From Phycicoccus sp. (lineage in GTDB: Bacteria > Actinomycetota > Actinomycetes > Actinomycetales > Dermatophilaceae): a stretch of DNA of 45,213 nucleotides. This document shows positions 18,327-26,556 of this stretch, in pieces; position 1 is the stretch's first letter, and each line of letters begins with the position of its first letter. The notes beneath the pieces are model-generated. The model was not told the origin of the DNA, searched no databases, and saw only the letters and a program-made list of their open reading frames with translations. Position numbers and translations under genes: made by a program. The stretch is from NCBI GenBank assembly GCA_017993715.1, contig JAGOME010000036.1:1-45213 (forward strand), written 5' to 3'.

Positions 18327-19517
18327 CTAACTCAGGGCCGTCCGCAACGCCTGGTCGACGTCGGAGAGCAGGTCCCCGATGTCCTCGAGCCCCACCGAGA
18401 TCCGGATCGTGCCATCGGTGATGCCGACGCGGGCGCGATCCTGCGCGCTGAGCCGACGGTGGGTCGTCGTCGCCGGATGGGTGGTCAGGGACTTGCTGTC
18501 GCCCAGATTGTTGGAGATGTCGACGAGTTCGAGGGCGTTCATGAGGGCGAAGGCCTCGTCCTTGCCGCCGTCGATATCGAACGTCACGACGGTGCCACCA
18601 CCAAGCATCTGCCGACGCGCCAACTCGTGCTGCGGGTGGCTGGGGAGCCAGGGATACAGGACGCGGCGCACGCCCGGCGACGCCTCCAGGTGGGTCGCCA
18701 GAGTCAGTGCCGAGGCCGCCATCGCGTCAACGCGCAGCGCCATCGTTTCCAGTCCCTTGACCAGGGTCCACGCGTTGAACGGACTCATCGACGGCCCCGT
18801 GTGCCGCATGAGGTTCTTGACCGGGCCGGCGATGAACTCCTCCGGGCCGAGTACGGCCCCACCGAGCACTCGACCCTGTCCATCGATGTGCTTGGTCGCC
18901 GAGTAGACGACGATGTCGGCGCCATGATCCAGCGGCCGCGAGTACACGGGCGTGCCGAAGACGTTGTCCACCACGACCTGCGCCCCTGCGGCGTGGGCCA
19001 GCTCGCTCACCGCGGCGATGTCGACGAGCTCCATCATCGGGTTGCTCGGCGTCTCGAAGAAGACGGCCGTCGTCGGCTCGGACAGCGCTGCGCGCCACTG
19101 GTCGAGGTCGGTCCCGTCGACCAGGACGGTCTCGACTCCCCACCGCGGCAGGATCTCATCGACGATGACGAAGCAGGACCCGAACAGGGCTCGCGACGAC
19201 ACGATCCGGTCCCCGTGCCCGCACAGGGCTGCCAAGGCCACAAACACCGCGGCCATTCCGGAGGCGGTGGCGTAGCAGGCCTGGGCACCCTCCAGGCGAC
19301 GCAGGCGTTCCTCGAACATCGTCACGGTGGGGTTGCCATAGCGGCTGTAGATGTAGTGGTCGACCTCGTCCTTGAATGCCGCCTCGGCCTGCTCGGCACT
19401 CTGGTACACGAACCCGGACGTCAGATACAGAGCCTCGGCAGTCTCGTCAAAACCGCTGCGGGACAACCCTGCCCGCACGGCTTGCGTGCGAGGCGCCCAG
19501 TCGGCGGGGCCGCCCAT
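18327..19517 (-). CDS. metZ: O-succinylhomoserine (or O-acetylhomoserine) sulfhydrylase MetZ
   Basis: 396 aa PLP enzyme of the Cys/Met metabolism family that makes homocysteine from an activated homoserine and sulfide. Seen: YSRYGNPTVTMFEERL, ATASGMAAVF, VVDNVFGTPVYSRPLDHGADIVVYSATKHIDGQGR with the PLP lysine near residue 209, and THPATTTHRRL plus IRISVGLED near the C-terminus. Choice of acyl group (succinyl or acetyl) cannot be read from sequence. ATG 19517 overlaps the stop of the rhodanese gene by one base (TGATG), so the two are coupled; a sulfur-transferring partner makes sense. Confidence 0.93.
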   Translation of the reverse strand: MGGPADWAPRTQAVRAGLSRSGFDETAEALYLTSGFVYQSAEQAEAAFKDEVDHYIYSRYGNPTVTMFEERLRRLEGAQACYATASGMAAVFVALAALCGHGDRIVSSRALFGSCFVIVDEILPRWGVETVLVDGTDLDQWRAALSEPTTAVFFETPSNPMMELVDIAAVSELAHAAGAQVVVDNVFGTPVYSRPLDHGADIVVYSATKHIDGQGRVLGGAVLGPEEFIAGPVKNLMRHTGPSMSPFNAWTLVKGLETMALRVDAMAASALTLATHLEASPGVRRVLYPWLPSHPQHELARRQMLGGGTVVTFDIDGGKDEAFALMNALELVDISNNLGDSKSLTTHPATTTHRRLSAQDRARVGITDGTIRISVGLEDIGDLLSDVDQALRTALS

Positions 19518-19936
19518 CAGCCCTGCCGCCAGGGCAGCCCGGCGACCTTCCAGCCGGCCACGGTACGGTGCCCGTCGGCGTCGTGGGGGCCCTCGAAGCC
19601 TTCGAGGATGTTGTAGGCGGGGCCGAGTCCGGCCCCGGTCGCGGCCTGGGCAGCGGCGACCGATCGCACCCCCGAGCGGCACAGGAAATACAGCGGCTCC
19701 CCCGGCTCGACACCCGAGTGAGTCAGCTGGTCCACAAACGCACCGTTGGGCGTCCCGTTGGGGTAGCTCACCCACTCCACGAAACCCACCGCGCGCTCGC
19801 CGGGCATGACCGGCACCCCGACGTAGGTCCATTCCGCCGCAGTGCGGACATCGATCAGGCGCCCACGCCCCGACTCCACGGCGTCGTACGCCTCCTGGGG
19901 GGTGACATCACCGGCATACCCGAGGTGCTCGTTCAT
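19517..19936 (-). CDS. Rhodanese-like sulfurtransferase
   Basis: 139 aa, single rhodanese domain. The persulfide-forming cysteine is at residue ~86 in FLCRSGVRS, the standard CRSGxRS active loop; LIDVRTAAEW near residue 30 and LEGFEG near the end complete the domain. It directly precedes metZ with a one-base overlap, which suggests it feeds sulfur to homocysteine synthesis or guards against sulfide. A TACGCT hexamer lies 8 nt before the ATG (19950-19945) and there is no Shine-Dalgarno sequence, so the operon may start leaderless. Confidence 0.93.
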   Translation of the reverse strand: MNEHLGYAGDVTPQEAYDAVESGRGRLIDVRTAAEWTYVGVPVMPGERAVGFVEWVSYPNGTPNGAFVDQLTHSGVEPGEPLYFLCRSGVRSVAAAQAATGAGLGPAYNILEGFEGPHDADGHRTVAGWKVAGLPWRQG

Positions 19937-19944
19937 GGCACGAC

Positions 19945-19950
19945 AGCGTA
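19945..19950 (-). promoter_or_regulatory. Candidate -10 element for the rhodanese-metZ operon
   Basis: TACGCT on the minus strand ends 8 nt before the rhodanese ATG. It matches TANNNT; the spacing is slightly longer than at the other leaderless starts here. Confidence 0.4.
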
Positions 19951-20024
19951 TGCGGTGTGCTCACCGGTCAGCGCACGCGACCGGTCTGCGGGCGTGACGT
20001 CACTGAACGTCCGGTCAACCGGGG

Positions 20025-21173
20025 TCAGGTCCGGTTGGTGAAGGCGATCGAGACCTCACCGGTCGGCCACGCCTCGATGGCCGACAGCGACCCTGGGGCG
20101 GCGGCCAGGCGCCAGGCGGTCTCCATGGGCATACTCAGGACCGAGGCGAGAATGACCATGATCGGCTTGCGGTGGCACACGACGACGCTCGTGCCGCCCA
20201 GGGCCACGACCCGCTCGTAGGCCGGCAGGACGCGCCGCTCGAGGTCATCGTGTGACTCGCCCCCCGGCCGCGCATAGGTCCGATCGTCGCGCAGCTGGGC
20301 GAACTCACCGGGGTCCTCGCGCAGCAGGTCGTGGACGGCGACGCCGTCCCAATCACCGAAGCTCTGCTCATCGAAGTCGGCGTCCTGCTCGGCGGGAACC
20401 CCGAGAGCGTCGGCGACCCACGCACCGGTCTGCCGGGCCCGCGCGAGCGTCGAGGTGATGACGCGAGCCGGGTCGTCGCCGACGAGATGGAGGACGGAAC
20501 GGGCGGCATTGCGGGCCTGCTCCACCCCGACGGGAGCCAGGTCAGGATCGGGGCCACCACGCCCGTCGAGCCGACCTTGCAGGGTGAAATCGGTGACGCC
20601 GTGGCGCACGAGCACGATCCTTGTGGGCGTGCCTCGGCCTCCGGTCGCGCCGACATCCCGGGTCTTCCCCGCGCGCGGGGAACCATCGAGCACGGGGGGC
20701 GGCACCTCGTCGACGGTCGGCTCCCCGCCGAAGGTGCGATCGACACTGCGGCCATCCATCGCGATGTTAGACAAGGCATCGGCTGCCTTGTTCTGCTCGC
20801 GAGGGATCCACGTCCATCGGATGGAGCCGCCGGCGTCAGTGATGTCGGCAGCGATGTCTCGCGCCTGCAGCGCCAGTCGTCGCATGTCCTCGTGTTTGAT
20901 CTTCCAGCGCCCGGCCATCTGCTCGATCACGAGCTTGCTGTCCATTCGGACCTCGATCCGGGCGCCCGGATCGATGGCATGGGCGGCCTCGAGTCCGGCG
21001 ATCAGGCCCGAATACTCGGCGACATTGTTGGAGGCCTTGCCGAGTGGTTCGGCTCGCTCGGCAAGCAATGCACCGGTCTCGGCATCGCGCACAAGCGCGC
21101 CATAACCGGCGACTCCCGGGTTGCCCCGGGATCCACCGTCGGCTTCGACGACCAGGCGGCGCTGCGACGCCAC
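20025..21173 (-). CDS. Bifunctional RNase HI / histidine phosphatase (CobC-like)
   Basis: 382 aa fusion. Residues ~1-145 are RNase HI: VVEADGGSRGNPGVAGYG, NNVAEYSGLIAGLEAA, VRMDSKLVIEQM and NKAADALSN supply the D-E-D-D site. A ~40-residue linker leads to a histidine phosphatase domain: VLVRHGVTDFTLQGRLDG with the catalytic His, TLARARQTG, GGESHDDLERRV and VVCHRKPI with the second His. In mycobacteria the fused protein cleaves RNA in hybrids and the second domain has acid phosphatase activity that can act on adenosylcobalamin 5'-phosphate. Start taken as GTG 21173, 5 nt after the upstream stop; an ATG at 21221 would overlap that gene. Confidence 0.93.
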   Translation of the reverse strand: MASQRRLVVEADGGSRGNPGVAGYGALVRDAETGALLAERAEPLGKASNNVAEYSGLIAGLEAAHAIDPGARIEVRMDSKLVIEQMAGRWKIKHEDMRRLALQARDIAADITDAGGSIRWTWIPREQNKAADALSNIAMDGRSVDRTFGGEPTVDEVPPPVLDGSPRAGKTRDVGATGGRGTPTRIVLVRHGVTDFTLQGRLDGRGGPDPDLAPVGVEQARNAARSVLHLVGDDPARVITSTLARARQTGAWVADALGVPAEQDADFDEQSFGDWDGVAVHDLLREDPGEFAQLRDDRTYARPGGESHDDLERRVLPAYERVVALGGTSVVVCHRKPIMVILASVLSMPMETAWRLAAAPGSLSAIEAWPTGEVSIAFTNRT

Positions 21174-21178
21174 GGCGA

Positions 21179-21916
21179 TCAGAGCCCGGACTCGTCCGTG
21201 CGGACCAGGATGCGACGGCATTCCTCACACCGGACGACCTCGTCCGGTGCGGCGGCCCGGATCCGCGTCAGGTCGGTCGCGTTGAGCTCGAGCTGGCAGC
21301 CGCCACAGCGACGCCGGGAGAGCGGCGCGGCGCCGATCCCCGCGGTCGTGCGGATCTTGTCGTAGAGCGTCACGAGGTCCTCGCCGACTTCGCCGACGAT
21401 GGTCGAGCGTGGGCCTGCAACGGACGCGGCTTCGGCGTCGAGCTCGGCGAGCCGGGCCGTCAACGTGGCCTCGACGCCAGCGATCCGCTCCCCCAGCTCG
21501 GCGCGGCCCCGCTCGAGCTCGGCGACATCGTGGGCGTGCGCCTCGGCGCGCTCCATGACCTCGAGCTCGATGTCCTCCAGGTCGCTCTGGCGGCGGGCCA
21601 GCGACTGGAGCTCGTGGGTGATGGCTTGGAGATCCTTGGCTGTGCCCGTCCCGGAGTCCAGGCGGGCCTGGTCCCTGGCGGCGCGGTCGCGGACCTGCTG
21701 GACGTCAGCCTCAGCCTTGGCCACCTCGCGCTGGACATCGTCCAGCGCTGTGCGAGAACGGATCAGTTGATCATCGAGCAGCCCGGCCTTGCCCTGCAGG
21801 TCGGCCAGCTCGGCGAACTGAGGGACGTTCTTGCGGGCGTGGGCGATCTGCTGGAGGCGCGTGTCGATCGCCTGGAGGTCCAGCAGGCGTAGTTGGCGTG
21901 CCGGTTCGGCCTTCAC
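21179..21916 (-). CDS. C4-type zinc-ribbon coiled-coil protein
   Basis: 245 aa. Residues ~1-190 are coiled coil (LQAIDTRLQQI through RAELGERIAG). The C-terminus holds a zinc ribbon, RRCGGCQLEL (~residue 202) and VRCEECRRIL (~227), giving the four cysteines. Members of this family sit between Nif3 and RNase H genes in many actinobacteria; they probably bind nucleic acid, but no role is settled. GTG 21916 has GGAGGAAT 5 nt upstream and overlaps the Nif3 stop as GTGA. An ATG at 21970 is in frame but poorly placed. Confidence 0.9.
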   Translation of the reverse strand: MKAEPARQLRLLDLQAIDTRLQQIAHARKNVPQFAELADLQGKAGLLDDQLIRSRTALDDVQREVAKAEADVQQVRDRAARDQARLDSGTGTAKDLQAITHELQSLARRQSDLEDIELEVMERAEAHAHDVAELERGRAELGERIAGVEATLTARLAELDAEAASVAGPRSTIVGEVGEDLVTLYDKIRTTAGIGAAPLSRRRCGGCQLELNATDLTRIRAAAPDEVVRCEECRRILVRTDESGL

Positions 21917-22764
21917 GGCATTCCTCCGTTGTTGTCGGCTCCGACCGTGAAGGTCCACGGGTCGGTGCACTGGTCGCTGATCAAGACCTCCACCCTAGTT
22001 GCGTCGTCAGCCTGATCCGGCAGCGCCGCGACGAGCATCCGCGCGAGGTGGGGCAACCAGACCGCCTCACTGGCCCAGTGACCGGCGTCGATGAGATAGG
22101 GGATGCCGCCGCGGGCCTCTTCGCGGGCTTCCAAGGCGGGGTGGTGGCGCAGGTCGGCAGTGACATAGACATCGGCGCCACTAGCGCGGGCCGCGTCGAA
22201 GGAGTCGTCGCCGGCGCCGGGAAGGACCGCGATGCGGCTGACGGGTGCGACGGGGTCGCCGCTGACCCGCAGGCCGACGGGCGCGTGCGGCAGGGCTGCA
22301 TACAGGTCGTGGGCGAACTGGCCCAACGTCGTCGGTGCGGTCAGATCGCCGACCCGGCCGAGGGGATGACCTTCCGGGGAGGTCAGCGCCGTGACATCGA
22401 CCAGCCCGGCCGCGGCGGCCAGAGCGTCGCCGACGCCGCCCGCGGCGACGTCGGCGTTGGTGTGGGCGACGTAGAGGGCGATGTCCCCGACGACGAGCTG
22501 GGTGACCGTCGCGCCCTTGGCGTGGGTCGTGGCCACCGAGTGAATGCCGCGCATGAGCAGCGGGTGGTGGGTGACGATGAGGTCGCACTGGCGGTCCAGC
22601 GCCTCCTGAACGACGGCCAGGGTCGGGTCCAGCGCGAGGAGCACCCGCCCGACGGGTTGGTCGAGGTCACCGGTGACCAAACCCACCCGGTCCCAGGACT
22701 GGGCCGTCGCGGGTGGATAGGCGGTCTCAAGGGCGGCGACAACGTCGCGCAGGGGCACAGTCAT
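21913..22764 (-). CDS. Nif3-like dinuclear metal centre protein
   Basis: 283 aa of the Nif3/YbgI family. Metal ligands are seen in LIVTHHPLLMRG (two His) and VAHTNADVAAGGVGDALA, and near the C-terminus in IDAGHWASEAVWLP (His and Glu). PGAGDDSF marks the middle segment. YbgI-type proteins form toroidal hexamers and are proposed GTP cyclohydrolase-like hydrolases; the physiological role is unsettled. ATG 22764 has GGAAG upstream and a TAGAGT -10-like element 34 nt away. First gene of a three-gene operon with the zinc-ribbon and RNase H/phosphatase genes. Confidence 0.93.
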   Translation of the reverse strand: MTVPLRDVVAALETAYPPATAQSWDRVGLVTGDLDQPVGRVLLALDPTLAVVQEALDRQCDLIVTHHPLLMRGIHSVATTHAKGATVTQLVVGDIALYVAHTNADVAAGGVGDALAAAAGLVDVTALTSPEGHPLGRVGDLTAPTTLGQFAHDLYAALPHAPVGLRVSGDPVAPVSRIAVLPGAGDDSFDAARASGADVYVTADLRHHPALEAREEARGGIPYLIDAGHWASEAVWLPHLARMLVAALPDQADDATRVEVLISDQCTDPWTFTVGADNNGGMP

Positions 22765-22797
22765 GGGGCATCTTCCGTGCGGAGGACCGGGGCTTTC

Positions 22798-22803
22798 ACT
22801 CTA
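22798..22803 (-). promoter_or_regulatory. Candidate -10 element of the Nif3 operon
   Basis: TAGAGT on the minus strand would start RNA about 27 nt before the Nif3 ATG, leaving a short leader that contains the GGAAG ribosome site. Unlike its neighbours, this promoter gives a leadered mRNA. Confidence 0.4.
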
Positions 22804-22863
22804 GGGGCCCGACCTGGTCCGCGACCGACACGCGCTCGCGGCCTCATCCTCGTCCGCCGTGAC

Positions 22864-22913
22864 CTCGTGGGTGACCTGGGTGGGGTCTGGACCCCACCTC
22901 GATCACCCACGAG
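22864..22913. repeat. 50-nt two-part hairpin between divergent promoters
   Basis: Perfect 11-bp outer arms CTCGTGGGTGA (22864-22874) and TCACCCACGAG (22903-22913), then a 4x4 internal loop and perfect 9-bp inner arms GGTGGGGTC/GACCCCACC with a TG loop. It stands upstream of both the Nif3 and the arsR promoters, so it ends neither known gene. It may insulate them as a bidirectional terminator or be an immobile repeat. Confidence 0.6.
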
Positions 22914-22953
22914 CTGGGTGCAGGTCGGTTGGCCTTCTCAGGTGCCCGAAATC

Positions 22954-22973
22954 GCGTAACCAATCGGTTACGC
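22954..22973 (+). promoter_or_regulatory. ArsR-type operator overlapping the arsR promoter
   Basis: Perfect 8-bp arms GCGTAACC and GGTTACGC are separated by AATC. The -10-like TACGCT (22969-22974) shares five bases with the right arm and lies 6 nt before the arsR ATG, so a bound repressor would block RNA polymerase. Fits autoregulation by the adjacent winged-helix protein. Confidence 0.65.
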
Positions 22974-22980
22974 TTATGCG

Positions 22981-23346
22981 ATGCAGGGAGCACGCGCGAT
23001 CGCCGACCCGGTACGCCGGGAGATTCTTGAGCTGCTGCATGATGCACCGCGACCAGCGGGATCGATTGCCGAGCACTTCGCGATCAGCCGTCCGGCGATT
23101 AGCAAGCATCTCCGCATCCTGATCGAGTGCGATGTCGTTGAGGTGACCGTCGTCGGACGGCAGCGCATCTATGCGCTGCGCACCGAACCCTTGGTCGATG
23201 TCGCCACCTACCTTGATCGGCTCCTCACACCGGCACTGTCACCTCAGCTCGACGCCCTGACCACTGAGGTCGCGAGAACCCGACGCGAACGACGAACGGC
23301 TGAATATGCGCCGACGCCCGAGAACAGAAAGAAGGACACAGCATGA
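22981..23346 (+). CDS. ArsR-family transcriptional regulator
   Basis: 121 aa winged-helix protein. Seen: IADPVRREILELLHDAP (helix 1-2), GSIAEHFAISRPAISKHLRILIECDVVEV (recognition helix SRPAISKHL) and the wing VVGRQRIYALR. No CxC metal motif is visible, so this is not a classical arsenic sensor; it is of the type paired with SRPBCC/AHSA1 proteins. The start ATG lies 6 nt after TACGCT and directly after a palindrome, pointing to a leaderless, self-repressed gene. The stop overlaps the next start as ATGA. Confidence 0.92.
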   Translation: MQGARAIADPVRREILELLHDAPRPAGSIAEHFAISRPAISKHLRILIECDVVEVTVVGRQRIYALRTEPLVDVATYLDRLLTPALSPQLDALTTEVARTRRERRTAEYAPTPENRKKDTA

Positions 23347-23840
23347 CCACTCCCATTCCCACCGGACAGGTTGTCGAAGGTACTGACGGCCTGGACCTCA
23401 TCGTGACCCGCACCCTGCCAGGCACCGTGCAGGATGCGTGGGCAAGCATCACCGAACCCGAGCGCACCGCACGATGGATGGGTCGATGGGAGGGCACCGG
23501 CGCCCCCGGCGAGACGATCAAGGTTCAGATGGGCTTCGAGGAAGATTCACCCTGGGTGGACGTCAAGATCACGCAATGCGATGCGCCCCATCGGCTCAGA
23601 GTGCTGACACTGTCCGATCACGGCTCATGGGATCTTTCTTTCGAGCTGACGAGCGTCGGGGATCGGTCGGAGCTCCGATTCGTTCACCACGGCGCGATCC
23701 GGACCGAGGTGGGCAACGTCGGTCCCGGCTGGGAGTACTACCTCGACCAACTTGTCGCCGCAACCACCGATGCACCCGCGCCGAGGTGGGAGGACTATTT
23801 CCCGGCCCAGCAGGGGTACTTCCAGAAGCAAGTACGGTGA
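23343..23840 (+). CDS. SRPBCC (AHSA1-like) domain protein
   Basis: 165 aa with the START/Bet v1-like fold: LIVTRTLPGTVQDAWASITEPERTARWMGRWEG is the typical N-terminal beta-helix segment, followed by DVKITQCDAPHRLRVL, WDLSFELT, LRFVHHG, and the C-terminal GWEYYLDQLV helix. Such proteins bind a hydrophobic ligand or act as Hsp90-activator-like domains; the ligand here is unknown. It is translationally coupled to the ArsR-type repressor (ATGA overlap), so the repressor probably answers to the same small molecule or stress. Confidence 0.9.
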   Translation: MTTPIPTGQVVEGTDGLDLIVTRTLPGTVQDAWASITEPERTARWMGRWEGTGAPGETIKVQMGFEEDSPWVDVKITQCDAPHRLRVLTLSDHGSWDLSFELTSVGDRSELRFVHHGAIRTEVGNVGPGWEYYLDQLVAATTDAPAPRWEDYFPAQQGYFQKQVR

Positions 23841-23902
23841 CGACCTCGCCCGCGTAAAGGGAAGCTCAACCGGACGTGTCGTCGGTGTGAACGACGACAC
23901 TT

Positions 23903-23978
23903 TGGTGGGCCCGGCCGGGCTCGAACCGACGACATCCACGGTGTAAACGTGGCGCTCTACCAACTGAGCTACAGGCCC
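23903..23978 (-). tRNA. tRNA-Val (anticodon TAC)
   Basis: Minus-strand cloverleaf of 76 nt including an encoded CCA. The acceptor stem GGGCCTG pairs with CGGGCCC (one G-T wobble); the D arm holds AGCTCAGTTGGTAGAGC; the anticodon stem CCACG/CGTGG frames loop TTTACAC, so the anticodon is TAC (valine); the T arm carries GGTTCGAGCC; the discriminator base is A. It lies 73 bp after the lipoprotein gene on the same strand. Confidence 0.97.
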
Positions 23979-24051
23979 CTGCACCCGGCGAGCCGGGCAG
24001 GCGGCCTCATTGTGCCAGCCGGCCGGCCACCTGTTCACCCTCCCGTCGCGA

Positions 24052-25626
24052 TCAGGGGTCGGGGTAGACGGTGCGCTCCGCCGGCACCTGCAGCGTCGCG
24101 ATCGTGTCGTCGACGGGATGCCGCTGCGCGACCGGACCCTTGGCGAACTCCTGCAGGATGTTGGCTGTCACCGTGGTCGCGAAATCGCTGACGGCCTGGT
24201 CGGCGTGGAAGGCGAAATCGGTGCAGCCCGGGGTCAAGGCGCAGGACCAGCGCATGGCGTTGAGGTTGATGACGACGGCACCGGACGCCGCGGCATACTC
24301 CACGGCTTGCGCCGACGTGGGCACGCCGTTGCACGTGTACTCCTGGTTGGCGAGCAGCCTCATCGGGTGCGGCGTCGTCGCCAGAGGGTAGTAGCGATCG
24401 GCCTCGATCCCCATGAGATGGGGGAACTGGGTGCCAGCGGTAACGCCCGTCCCGGCATACCCCCACCACGAGGGATCGGTGACGGTGAAGGCGACGCTGG
24501 CCGGATAGCACTCATACCGCAGCCCGATGGACTTCTCGGGTGGGTTGGCTCCCGGGTCGAGCTTGAAGAGGGTGGTGGCCTGGCGGGGATCCGCCGCGGC
24601 TTGGGGGTCGCTGGCCTGTTTGTAGGCCGTGACGAGCCGATGAGGCCCGGTGCCGGTAGGGCCGTCCTCGAGCCGCACCCGCCAGTACATCGCGTTGGCG
24701 GCGGTGATGAGCTCGTTGGTCCCGGCGTCGCGGGCCGCATCCCACCGGTCGCGGCGGTCCGCGGTCCAGTACTCGTCGTGACCGATCGACACCGCTCCGG
24801 CGGCGCCGGTCAGCGCCGCGGGGTCGGCCTCTATGTCGACATCGGTGAGGTAGGCCAGTTTGACCCCGGTCGCCTCGGCCGCCAGCACGAAGGGCAGGTC
24901 GGCCCACAGGTAGGCGCCTGCACCCGAGTTCTCGTAGGGCCGGTCGTACGACACCGCATAGGAACGATCGCCGAATCCGCCAGGTCCCGCGTAGAGGCTG
25001 CGCCCACCCCACAGGTTGTAGGCCTGCCACGTCGTCGTCGGGGAAACGAGGACGACGCGACCCTCCATCGACGTCGAGCGGACGACGTACGGCACCATCC
25101 GCACCGCGCCGCTGGGCACTTTGAGCTCGATGAGGTAGAAGCCGGGCGGCCACTGCGTGGTGTCCAGGGTCGTGGACTCGGTCCAGGGCGCAACGACGGT
25201 CCGGGTGTCGCCGACGATCTGCGCGGCCGGCTGTACCTGCCCAGGAATGGTGCCGTGCCAGACCTCTCGTGCCCGGCTGCCCGCATAGGCCCCGATCCGG
25301 TAGGCCGTCAGGGCTACCTCGGCTTCCGGGGTCGACACGTAGAGCCGAACCGGCGTCCCCGGGGTGCCTGAGGAGGGGTTGGTATATCCCGCGACGTCGG
25401 TGTCCGTGCCGGGTAGCTCAAGGGAGAATGCCGTCGCGCCGGGCTTGCCCCGCTCGTCGTCCTCGGGATGCGGGGTGGGAGTCGGGGTCGGGCTCGCCGG
25501 GTGCGTCGACGGACTGTCCCTCGACGTGGACGCTGGCGTTGTGCCCGCGGAACAGGCGGCGAGCAGGGCCAGCGCCGCCAGACAAGCAATGGCCAGCGAG
25601 CGTGCCCGAGTGAGAGGACGCGTCAC
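24052..25626 (-). CDS. Lipoprotein with N,N-dimethylformamidase beta-subunit-like domain
   Basis: 524 aa. Lipobox LALLAAC near residue 25 after a short Arg-rich start, then a Pro/Thr/Ser-rich linker (TPTPTPHPEDDE) before the folded part, so the protein should be anchored outside the membrane. The body contains GTPVRLYVST, EGRVVLVSPTTTWQAYNLWGG, YDRPYENSG, SIGHDEYWTADRRDRWDAARDAGTNE and a C-terminal MRLLANQEYTCNGVP; this is the pattern of the dimethylformamidase beta-subunit-like family found widely in actinobacteria. Catalysis is unproven for such lipoproteins. The GTG start at 25626 overlaps the upstream peroxiredoxin stop as GTGA. Confidence 0.85.
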   Translation of the reverse strand: MTRPLTRARSLAIACLAALALLAACSAGTTPASTSRDSPSTHPASPTPTPTPHPEDDERGKPGATAFSLELPGTDTDVAGYTNPSSGTPGTPVRLYVSTPEAEVALTAYRIGAYAGSRAREVWHGTIPGQVQPAAQIVGDTRTVVAPWTESTTLDTTQWPPGFYLIELKVPSGAVRMVPYVVRSTSMEGRVVLVSPTTTWQAYNLWGGRSLYAGPGGFGDRSYAVSYDRPYENSGAGAYLWADLPFVLAAEATGVKLAYLTDVDIEADPAALTGAAGAVSIGHDEYWTADRRDRWDAARDAGTNELITAANAMYWRVRLEDGPTGTGPHRLVTAYKQASDPQAAADPRQATTLFKLDPGANPPEKSIGLRYECYPASVAFTVTDPSWWGYAGTGVTAGTQFPHLMGIEADRYYPLATTPHPMRLLANQEYTCNGVPTSAQAVEYAAASGAVVINLNAMRWSCALTPGCTDFAFHADQAVSDFATTVTANILQEFAKGPVAQRHPVDDTIATLQVPAERTVYPDP

Positions 25627-26087
25627 AGGGCAGCGAGGGTGTCACGGAAGCCGCGCAGCTCCCGCCCTTGGCCCGGCAGGTTGACCTGGGTCCACCGCAC
25701 GATGCCCGCGCGGTCGATCAGGAAGGTGCCGCGGATCGCGAAGCCGCCCTGCTCATCAAAGACGCCAAACGACCGGGCCGCCGCCCCATGGGGCCAGAAG
25801 TCCGAGAGGAGTGGGAAGAAGTAGCCGTGCTGATCCGCCCACGCGCGTTGGGTATAAACCGGGTCGCACGAGAGGCACACGGTCTGCAGGTCGTCGGTGA
25901 CGAAGTCGCCCAAGTGGTCACGGATGGTGCCGAGCTCGCCGGTGCAGATGCCCGAGAAGGCGAAGGGAAAGAAGACCACGAGCACGTTGGTGCTCGCGCG
26001 CAACTCGGACAGGCGGAGCCGCACGCCGTTTTGGTCCGACAGGGCGAAGTCGGGCGCGGCATCGCCGACGGCCAGCGGGGAGATCAT
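25623..26087 (-). CDS. ahpE: AhpE-type peroxiredoxin
   Basis: 154 aa, the length of mycobacterial AhpE. The peroxidatic cysteine is near residue 48 in FAFSGICTGEL; a second Cys pair (VCLSC) follows, but the protein fits the 1-Cys AhpE group. GDAAPDFALSDQNG and DRAGIVRWTQVN flank the core. Reduces peroxides and peroxynitrite. ATG 26087 has GAGGA 8 nt upstream; open frame further upstream lacks support. Part of a minus-strand run PH-PH-DUF3052-ahpE-lipoprotein. Confidence 0.93.
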   Translation of the reverse strand: MISPLAVGDAAPDFALSDQNGVRLRLSELRASTNVLVVFFPFAFSGICTGELGTIRDHLGDFVTDDLQTVCLSCDPVYTQRAWADQHGYFFPLLSDFWPHGAAARSFGVFDEQGGFAIRGTFLIDRAGIVRWTQVNLPGQGRELRGFRDTLAAL

Positions 26088-26109
26088 CGCGTCATCCTCG
26101 CACCTCGGG

Positions 26110-26556
26110 TCAGCGCCGGTGCTCGCCGCGGGGCGAGACCAGGCGCGTCGCGCGCCACAAGTCGCCGGCGGCCAGCAGCCCCGAGGAATGCAGGCCGGCT
26201 GTCGCGGCAGCCTCGTCGACGTCGCTGGGCTCCAGAGCACCTGGACTCCCCGGGCGCGGCGAGAGGAGCACGACAAACCCGCCGTCTTCGAGAACACCCA
26301 CGAGGTCCACGAGAGCGTCGATCAGGTCGCCGTCCTCCTCGCGCCACCACAGCAGCACCACTTCGGCGCCACCGGTCCAGTCCTCGTCCTCGATCGGGGA
26401 CTGGACGAGGTCCTCGACAGCGACCCTGAGGTCCTCGTCGACGTCGTCATCCCAACCGAACTCCTGGACGACCTGACCTTGGTCGAAGCCCAGCCGTTTG
26501 AGTATGGGGCCGTAGCCCGCTTCTGCCGATGCCGGCAGCGGCGCCGGATCCGTCAC
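26110..26556 (-). CDS. DUF3052 protein
   Basis: 148 aa, acidic. Seen: ERLGF-like ILKRLGFDQGQVVQEFGWDDDVDEDLRVAVED, VLLWWREEDGDLIDALVDL and GGFVVLLSPRPG, the conserved DUF3052 segments. The family is confined largely to actinobacteria and is usually beside aceE or ahpE, as here; its function is unknown. GTG 26556 has GAGGAGGAAT upstream and overlaps the preceding PH gene stop as GTGA. 22 bp separate it from ahpE. Confidence 0.92.
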   Translation of the reverse strand: MTDPAPLPASAEAGYGPILKRLGFDQGQVVQEFGWDDDVDEDLRVAVEDLVQSPIEDEDWTGGAEVVLLWWREEDGDLIDALVDLVGVLEDGGFVVLLSPRPGSPGALEPSDVDEAAATAGLHSSGLLAAGDLWRATRLVSPRGEHRR

